Shown here: positions 56,345 to 64,000 of the stretch, piece by piece | Numbering within the stretch: position 1 is the first letter of the stretch | Layout: every line of letters begins with the position of its first letter | Origin: Uranotaenia lowii | Lineage: Eukaryota > Arthropoda > Insecta > Diptera > Culicidae | DNA: 64,000 nucleotides | Assembly: GCF_029784155.1 (NCBI RefSeq) | Contig: NC_073693.1 | Location: 316,446,351-316,510,350, forward strand | Direction of reading: 5' to 3' | Program-made: the position numbers and the translations under genes | Notes under the pieces: generated by a model | Database searches by the model: none | What the model saw: only the letters and a program-made list of their open reading frames with translations | Told to the model about the DNA's origin: nothing

Positions 56345-57132
56345 TGCGCATTAGACTGAGTCGATTTGGGGTCATTTTTTAATTTCTCAAACCCTGGAGT
56401 CTAAAAAGCTTCGTCTTGGTCCAAAACTCATCCATGATTTTTTGCAGATTTTTTAGGTAACGTTTACATGAGTAAATTTGAACTTTTAGGTTTGTATGGG
56501 AAAATTGAATATTTTGTTCTGAAAAATCAACATCATTTTTGTTTCTTCTGTGGAACCAAGCCAGCTGACAGTTTTTGTGCCAATTTACAAAATTCCTAAG
56601 GGAAATTTCCCGCTGAACAACTTTGTCCAAAACCATAACTTCGTATCTTATTAGGCAAAAAAGTTATTAGCTGTTTAACAGAGGTATGTCTTTTCGCATT
56701 GATAAACAATAAATTCAATTGACATCCCTGCTGGGTGCCTAGCAAGGTATTGCATGCCTACTTTTCATGCAATACTTCGCGAGGCTCCAGCAGTGATGTC
56801 AATTGAATTTATTGTTTATCAATGCGAAAAGACATACCTCTGTTAAACAGCTAATAACTTTTTTGCCTAATAAGATACGAAGTTTTGATCTTAGACAAAG
56901 TTGTTCAGCGGAAAATTTCCCTCAGGAATTTTGAAAATTTGCACAAAAACTGTCAGCAGGCTCGGTTCCACAGAAGAAACAAAAATGTTGTTGATTTTTC
57001 AGAACAAAATATTCAATTTTCCTATACAAACCTAAAAGTTCAAATTTATTCAAGTAAACGTTACTTAAAAATTATGCAAAAAATCATGAATGAGTTTTGG
57101 ACCAAAGTGAAATCGACTCAGTCTAATGTGCA
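56345..57132. repeat. Long inverted repeat (hairpin), 9-nt loop
   Basis: The left arm (56345-56756) and right arm (56766-57132) are complementary with scattered mismatches. They are joined by CCTACTTTT (56757-56765) between TGCATG and CATGCA. The arms share AAACAGCTAATAACTTTTTTG, AGACATACCTC and the outer AGACTGAGTCGATT. The left arm has about 40-60 extra bp near its outer end. Open frames on the two arms (complement 56379-56636 and plus 56885-57175) are copies of each other and need not be protein genes. A transcript crossing it would fold into a duplex of several hundred base pairs. Confidence 0.85.
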
Positions 57133-57135
57133 TAC

Positions 57136-57869
57136 TAAGGAAAGTACTCATTTTCTTCAATATTCCAATAGATAGCAGTCTGAAAACTATATGCACATGA
57201 GCGGACATCTGTTTTCTATAGGTCAGAGATTTTTTCTGTTAAAATCACTTACAGTTTTTGGGAAAATAATTTTATAAATATTAAAGGTAGTCAAAATAGC
57301 CGACTTCTGAAACTGGCGGGCTAAATGCGCATATTTATGTTTTAGTTATATTTCATTTACACTTGATATTATTAGATTGAAAATGGTAGAAACGGATGGT
57401 AAGCAGACGTCAAGGCTTTTTGTCGAAATTCAACAACAATTTTTGCAACAATATTTTGTTCATATCGTATTTTTATCGGATCAGTATTAAGCTTTTCTAT
57501 TTTCACTGTAAGATTCTGATTTGGGCGTAGATATACTGTTTCAATGATAAAAAGTAAAAAAAAAAAATATAAGACTTATCTGTTTTTTCTTGATATAGGC
57601 ATTTAACCTGCCTGATCATTTAAAACTTTGCCAAAAGCACAATTTGTTGAATTTTCGATTCCAAGATTAATAAGAAAGGAAAACCATTAACATTTTTCTT
57701 TACAGATTCTATACGCACGGTAATTAAAGTTCAATATATTTTAACAAAACTGACAAAAATCTTGTTTAAATTTTTTTTGACTTTATAAAAAAATTATAAT
57801 TTTTCATGTCATGTGTCAAAAGCGTATCACCCTAAAACGGCACAGATTAGATATATTGAATCTCCAGCC
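57136..57869. other. No gene; repeat of the hairpin's outer motif
   Basis: GGCGGGCTAAATGCGCAT at about 57318 recalls GGCGGGTTATATGCGCAT at 56334, and ATTTAACCTGCC near 57600 is close to its complement. These may be ends of the element that carries the hairpin. Otherwise AT-rich without a recognised gene. Confidence 0.35.
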
Positions 57870-60830
57870 ATATCGTGACATTTTTGAGGCATTTTTGTGA
57901 CATTTGTAGCCATTTTTGTGTCATTTTTTAAAACATGTGCGACATTTTGCGACATTTTTGTGACAGTTTTATGACATTTGGTGACAAAATTTGGTCATGT
58001 TATATTTTTGGGATATTAAAGTGACATTTGTTTGACATTTTGGTGATATTTTTGTGACATTATTGTGACATTTTTTTGACAGTTTTGTGTCATTTTTTTA
58101 ACATTTTGGTGACATTTTTGAGACATTTCTGTTACATTTGTTCGTAACATTTTTGTGACACTTTCGTAAATTTTTTTTTTTCATGTGTGTGGCCTTTGGT
58201 GATATTAATGTGACATTTTTGTGACGTTTTTTGGCGTTTTTGTAACATTTTTGTTACGTTTTTTTGGCATTCTTGCGACATTTTTTGTGTTATTTTTGAG
58301 ATATTTTTTTAGAATTTTTGTGACATTTTTTAACATTTTTGTGACATTTTGATGGTATTTTTGTGACATTTTTTGAAATTTTTGTGACAGTTTTGTGTCA
58401 TTTTTGTGACATTTTTGCAACATTTTTGAGACAAGTTTTCGACATTTTTGAGACATTTTTTTGACATTTTTTGACATTTTTGAGATTTTCTTAAGACATT
58501 TATGTGACATATTTTTGACATTTTTGTGTCATTTTTTTGACATTTTTTTTTTGCGTTTTTGTGACGTTTTTTGGCATTCTTGTGACATTTTTGGTGTAAT
58601 TTTTGTGATAATTTTGTGTTATTTTTGTGACATTTTTGTGGAATTTTTGTGTCATTTTTCGGCGTTTTTGTGACATTTCTGTGTCATTTTTGAGACATTT
58701 TTGTAACATTCTTGGGACATTTTTGTAATATTTTCGTACCATTTTTGTTAAATTTTTGTGACATGTGTGTGACATTTTTGTGACATTTGGTGACATTTTT
58801 GAAACGTTATTTGGCATTGTTGTGACATTTTTCAACATTTTTGTCACATTTTGATGGTATTTTGTAAAATTTTTATTGATATTTTTGTGACATTTTTTGA
58901 AATTTTTGTGTCAGTTTTGTGTCATTTTTGTGACATTTTCGCAACATTTTTGAGACAAGTTTTCGATATTTTTCTGACATTTTTGAGACATTTTTTGACA
59001 TTTTTGAGACTTTCTTAAGACACTTCTGTGACATTTTTGTTAAATTTTTGTGTCATTTTTATGACATTTTTGTGACATTTTTTTAAGGTTCTTGTGACGT
59101 TTTTTTGGAATTCCTGTGATTTTTTTTGTGTAATTTTCGAGATATTTTTGTGCAATTTTTGAAACATTTGTGTGACACTTTCGTGACATTTTTGTAAAAT
59201 TTTTGAGTCATTTTTCAGCGTTTTTGTGACATTTTTGTGTCATTTTTGAGACATTTTTGTAACATTCTTGGGACATTTTTGTAATATTTTCGTTACATTT
59301 TTGTTAAATTTTTGTGAAATGTTTGTGACATTTTGATAATATTATTGTGACATTTTTGTGACAGTTTTGTGAGATTTTTGGGACATTTGATGACATTTTT
59401 GTAACGTTGTTTGGCATTGTTGTGACATTTTTTAACATTTTAGTGACATTTTTATGGTATTTTTGTGACTTTTTAATGATATTTTCGCGACATTTTTTTG
59501 AAATTTTTGTGACAGTTTTGTGTCATTTTTGTGACATTTTCGCAACATTTTTCAGACAAGTTTTCAAAATTTTTGTGACATTTTTGAGAAGTTTTTTGAC
59601 ATTTTTTAGATTTTCTTAAGACATTTCTGTGACATTTTTGTGTCATTTTTGTAACATTTTTTTTGGCGTTTTTGTGACGTTTTTTGTGTAATTTTTGAGA
59701 TATTTTTGTGGAATTTTTGAGACATTTGTGTGACACTTTCGTGACTTTTTTGTGAAATGTTTGTGTAATTTTTGTGTCATTTATGAGACATTTTTGTAAC
59801 ATTCTTGGGACATTTTTGTAATATTTTCGTAACATTTTTAATAAATTTTTGTGACATGTGCGTGACATTTTGATAATATTATTGTGACATTTTTGTGTCA
59901 TTTTTGTGACAGTTTTGTGAGATTTTTGTAACGTTATTTGTCATTGTTGTGACATTTGTTAACATTTTTGTGACATTTTGTTGGTGTTTTTTTGAAACTT
60001 TTAAGGTGATATTTTTGTGACATTTTTTGAAATTTTTGTGACATTTTTGTGACATTTTTGTAGCATTTTTGTGAAATTTTTGTGTTATTTTTATGGCAGT
60101 TTCGTGACATTTTTGTGACATTTTGGTGACATTTTTGTGTCATTTTTGATATCGTCCGCACTGCAAGTTTCCCTTGTGGGCGGACCACGCTTGGCCTACT
60201 AATGTGTGGTGGTAGATGCAACTCTATCTGTATCTACTGCTTCATAGTAGTAGGCCCGTGAGGAATAAAAATTTGATATGTGATGATATGCTTCTAAAAT
60301 AAATTCTACCCGCTCATTTTCAACATCTTTCATTTTCATCTAACCTTCTATCCACCTATAAAAAAAAATTTCATAAGCTTTAGATCTCCCTACTAAAAAG
60401 GACATCACTTTTCACCGCTAAGGCCGACAAATTAAAGTAACATACAAACATTACGGTGGCTAATCTCTTCATTAAAATTTTGTTTAATTTTTGTGTTATT
60501 TTGGTGATATTTTCGTGACATTGTAACATTTTGGTTACATTTTTTTGGCATTTTTGTGACATGTTTTGTAATTTTGGTGAGAATTTTGAGTCATTTTTGT
60601 GATATTTTTTTACATTTTTTAGCGTTTCTGTGATAGTTTTGTGATAGTTTTGTGTTATTTTTGTGACAGTTTTCTGACATTTTTGTCACTATTTGGTTAC
60701 ATTTTTTGGCATTTTTGTGACATGTTTTGTAATTTTTGTTATAATTTGTGTTATTTTTGTGACATTTTGATGACATTTTTTGATATTTTTGTGACACTTT
60801 TGAAACATTTGTGTGACATTCTTCTTCTTC
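57870..60830 (+). repeat. Diverged 11-bp satellite (TTTTTGTGACA)n
   Basis: The plus strand is made of TTTTTGTGACA and shortened, substituted forms (TTTTTGTGTCA, TTTTGAGACA, TTTTTGTAACA). About 200-230 units are recognisable. A non-satellite stretch interrupts it at 60149-60480. Complement frames rich in K, N, M, S and T follow from the composition and are not genes. The unit differs from the complement of the 9-mer at 29715 (TTTTTGTCA) by two extra bases. Confidence 0.9.
60149..60480. other. Non-satellite insertion in the 11-mer array
   Basis: GC-richer at 60149-60250 (CGTCCGCACTGC, GTGGGCGGACCACGC), then AT-rich. The 11-mer satellite resumes at 60480. Possibly a short interspersed element; no promoter boxes or terminal repeats were recognised. 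Confidence 0.45.
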
Positions 60831-62159
60831 AAGGCACACAAAAGAAAAAATCTCCCTCGTGAGGAAAATGTTTTAAAAAGATAAAAAAAGCCTTAACTTT
60901 TATTGTTTCCCAATTTAAAACGTATTTCTACCTTTAAATTGAAATTTAGTTGTATTGAATTGAACACTTATTCATGTCCAAGGAATAGGTTATGGGATGA
61001 ATTTGAAAAAAAAATGACTCCTTCATTTAAAGAAAAAAGGCTTTGGCAAAAATTTCTGGCTTCCAAGATCTATCGATTCATGTTAAAGTGTAACAAAAAC
61101 GTACCCATCAGAAAATGTCTCCTCAAAAATGCTCCATTATCTGCAGCACCTTTGCGAACGGAGGTGGAAAAAAGTACCATGAAAGTACACAATTCTCGCC
61201 GGCCATTAAGCTTCTGGACTTTCACGAGGATTCCAGACAGACCGAAGATCTCGTACACGTGCGGGGGTGTATAATGCGGGTACCGGAGCTCCCAGATGAA
61301 TCCGGACCACAAAAGATGCAATTAAAAGTGGTGCATACGTACCTTCTAACAACTGCACGTACACTCTTCCTTTTCAGAAGTGGCTGGCGGATATTCAACT
61401 GTTAGTTGAGGTGAGAAAGCGAGGGGCAGGTAAGACATTTCAAACATAGAATAGTAAAGGGGAAAGTCAGGGGGTATATGGCCAGTAATTAAACACTCGT
61501 TCGTTTTACACTCCCGGGGCCCGGGGATCAACTTAGACGAGGTGGTTTGGCTTTGCTGCTGAAGGCTGAGGAAACGAAATGAAAATGACTGGCAACGACT
61601 GGAACGTGTTTGGAAAAGTTTTCAACATGCACCGGTGAGATTCCTTTTCTTCGGAAACATTCTGGAATGCTCTTAGCAGCTGGTATCAGGCAGACTTTAA
61701 TTGAGGAACTTTAGGTGAAATAGAGCTGGTAGCGCACATATTAGAGTTTGGAAGCAATGATCGGCGGAGGGACGCACGTTGGCAGGCCAATTATGCGACG
61801 TTTTATCCATTTTAAAAGCATGGAAATTGGAGGAAAATTCATCATATTCAAGTTGTGATGAGTTTTTCATGTTGCTCATTGAAAATATTTACTAATGTTA
61901 AAATTACAATTTTAAAAACGAAATGATTCAGGGTTCACTATTTCTCATACTACAAGTTTCATAGAAATTTCGTCTTGAAAATAAAATGACTGACAGTTCT
62001 CAAGCGCGCAAACAAACGTTTAGGTAAGTTAGGATAAGTACTGTTCTTGGAGTGAATTGATACCTCAGCCGTATTTCGTAACCTGAAAGTGATGTGGTGA
62101 TTTCAATAATGCCTTATTTGGTTCTATTTGCTTGATTCGTTCAGAGCCTTTAAAAGGCA
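60831..62159. other. Host-like sequence, no proven gene
   Basis: Open frames of 96 and 123 codons (61115-61405 and 60903-61274) overlap with no recognised domain. A 33-nt segment 61378-61410 has splice-site-like borders: TTCCTTTTCAG before it and GTGAGA after GAG. It could be a micro-exon of an otherwise distant gene, or chance. No expression evidence can be judged from sequence. Confidence 0.3.
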
Positions 62160-62225
62160 AAAGATATAGCTAAGTTTCCTTAGCAGATGTCCGCGAGTTC
62201 GAGCCCGAGAGTAAACATCGACCAC
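62160..62225 (+). repeat. Possible tRNA-like repeat
   Basis: AAGATATAGCTAAGTTTCC .. TCCGCGAGTTCGAGCCCGAG has a B-box-like GAGTTCGAGCC, but the A box is poor and no acceptor stem was seen. Probably a decayed tRNA-derived repeat. Confidence 0.3.
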
Positions 62226-64000
62226 AGTTGTCCAGGATACTTAAATAACTTTCTGCCAACTGCAACGTTGATATAAAGTCGCAAATGCCATAATGCTGGT
62301 CAAACGACTATAATCGAAACAAAAAAAATAAAAAACCTAGAATCGTGCGACCAAATATCTTCCAAGATATTGCTACCCGTGTGAAAGTGAATAAAGAATG
62401 TTACAAGTGAGTGACTAGCGTCCCCAAAAAAATGCAAATAAACTTAATAGTCACCTTAGCCTAGGTCAGGAAAATATAAATTTTGCTGCAGCATTTTTGC
62501 AGCATTTTTTACTTTTCGACAGAAAAATGAGCACTTTTCGAAAAGATTTGTAATCGTTTATGATAAAAATTCGTGTCGGAACCAAACAAAATCAACAAAG
62601 CTTTTGTTTCATAGATGAGGCATGCTCAGTATGGTGAAACTTGTAAACTTATCAAATGCAAAACTTTCTCAACAACTTAAAAAAAGATTTAAGAATGGTC
62701 ATTCTAATGAATGGTGATTTAATCAAATCAATTTGACATTTGAGCGCATTTTTTGTTTTTTCTTCTGTTTTCCACCCCTGGACCTTAGCAAACTTAAAAA
62801 CATACCGTAAAACGGGGTAACTTTGATCACCGGGGTAAATTTGGCCAACAATAAACTTTTCCACATGATCATCAATAACTCAGTCTATAGTTTGAATTTT
62901 TGAAAACTGTTTTCTACGTTTGAAAGCCTATCAATTGAGTATCAAATAAGCAAAATTGGGTTTGTATTTAAAATTTTTTTCTGTTAGTAAAAATCATATT
63001 TCAAAATCTTAAAACTTCTATTTTTCCAAGGCTCGCAAACAAAAGCTCTCTTGATGATACAAAAAAGCATTTAGAAGCAAATTGGTTGTATAATGTGAAA
63101 GGACAACTTTTTTTTTGTATATTAACAGTTATAGTGCTATTTTTGAAGTCATTTCATGATAAATTTTGGATATTTAAAAAAAAATAAGAACATTTTCTAA
63201 GAGTAAGCCCGTATTGGACAAATAGAGAGGAACCCTATCAAATGGTTAATTTTGAGGAAAAAATGGAAATGGAAACAGTGGAAGCAATTGACGAACAGCT
63301 CGAGATGTTTGGACGGTTCAAACATTTCAAACGGTTTGGATGATCCGACAGTCCAAACAGATCAGATGGCTCCGACGGTTCTGGCGGTTAATTGTAAGGT
63401 TTAAACGGTTTGGACGATTTGAACGGTTTGAACAAAAGTTTAAAAACTAATTCTCAGGCTAAATTCAGCCCTAACAAATCAACTTTGATCTTTTTTTTAA
63501 ATTTCGTTAAGTCGATTTTGGTTTTTTCTTCCTAACAAAAAGTCTTATAGTGTTGGTGTGTTTTCGATCTTCGGCTGTTCCTGGTTATGATCGTTTCTAT
63601 GGCGCGTATTTCATACACATCGGCGTAAATTTGCTGCAGAGTTTCGTGCTGTGGCTTCTGATAAGGTTTTAAAATACTAATCTTTTGAAACCACTAGATA
63701 AATTTAATAAATGAAAAAGTATTGGCATTTGTAGAAAACACTTTTGTTCAACGCGTTCAACCGATTTTTACTCGAAATGTTTATGGAATACATGGCAAAT
63801 AGGCGATTCGCTTAGATGGGGCATAATTAAGCTTGCCAAATTGCCCAGTGTTATCCGGGTTTGTCCGGATATTTAATAAAAAAAAATTTATTCACTTTAT
63901 TTGGAAAATCAAACACAAAAAAAATAAACTGTGTTTCATTATTTTTATGCTCCCAAAACGAAATTTTCTAAACAAGTTTTATGGAAAAATCTTGAATAGT
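62226..64000. other. No gene; MITE-like end and short degenerate repeat
   Basis: 62805-62850 (ACCGTAAAACGGGGTAAC, then CACCGGGGTAAATTTGG) looks like a transposon terminus, but no partner end was identified. 63298-63435 is built of short variants of CGGTTTGGACGATTTGAA, a locally amplified degenerate repeat. The rest is AT-rich without recognisable content. Confidence 0.4.

Noticed and set aside
58205..60839. Complement frames rich in K, N, M, T and S (60-142 codons)
   Set aside because: They follow from the composition of the decayed TTTTTGTGACA satellite; no start context, domain or frame conservation.
62160..62225. Functional tRNA gene
   Set aside because: Only a B-box-like stretch is present; no cloverleaf with acceptor stem can be drawn.

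Overview
The window is animal (insect) nuclear DNA with no complete host protein-coding gene that I can support. It is AT-rich and full of transposable elements and satellites. The relics include RTE-clade and R1-clade non-LTR retrotransposons, a DD37E Tc1/mariner relative of a type described from mosquitoes, other mariner relics, a Helitron, a hAT-like foldback element and MITEs. This mixture suggests a mosquito or another lower dipteran. The species cannot be named from sequence alone. A run of exactly 500 N (37349-37848) is a scaffolding gap that splits the window into two contigs.

Layout of the left contig: AT-rich sequence with a small MITE and a palindrome-rich repeat cluster (1-3540); a dead mariner transposase (3606-4315); duplicated block 'dup1-A' (4515-6292, resuming 15916-16029), split by a 9.6 kb insertion; that insertion holds a Helitron (6500-8002), a 5.2 kb hAT-type foldback element built of about 30 copies of a 119-bp repeat (8261-13503, 8-bp target duplication) and a 43-bp minisatellite (14385-15850); two RTE copies with an R1 fragment between them (16030-21545); duplicated block 'dup2-A' (21546-23850); sparse sequence with a tRNA-like SINE (24320-24401); a broken DD37E transposase (26210-27308); and a 6.9 kb array of the 9-mer TGACAAAAA (29715-36655).

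Layout of the right contig: a 4.6 kb element with inverted ends and many copies of GTTCATAATTACCCC (38258-42864), itself apparently invaded by a retroelement flanked by a 27-bp duplication; dup1-B (43275-45145); a third RTE copy (45150-54060) broken by a solo LTR, a mariner that itself contains three further insertions, and a second RT-bearing retroelement; dup2-B (54061-56310); a hairpin with roughly 370-410-bp arms and a 9-nt loop (56345-57132); a diverged 11-mer satellite TTTTTGTGACA (57870-60830); and a tail of mostly unannotatable sequence.

The order dup1 - RTE - dup2 appears on both sides of the gap in the same orientation. This is either a true segmental duplication or two haplotypes placed in series by the assembler. 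Because the ancestral arrangement is visible in one copy, later insertions in the other can be ordered in time, and several have readable target-site duplications. The large open frames in the 29.7-36.7 kb array follow from a repeat length divisible by three and are not genes. The most unusual objects are the foldback element at 8261-13503, the nested mariner at 47447-51925, the motif-studded element at 38258-42864 and the long hairpin at 56345-57132.
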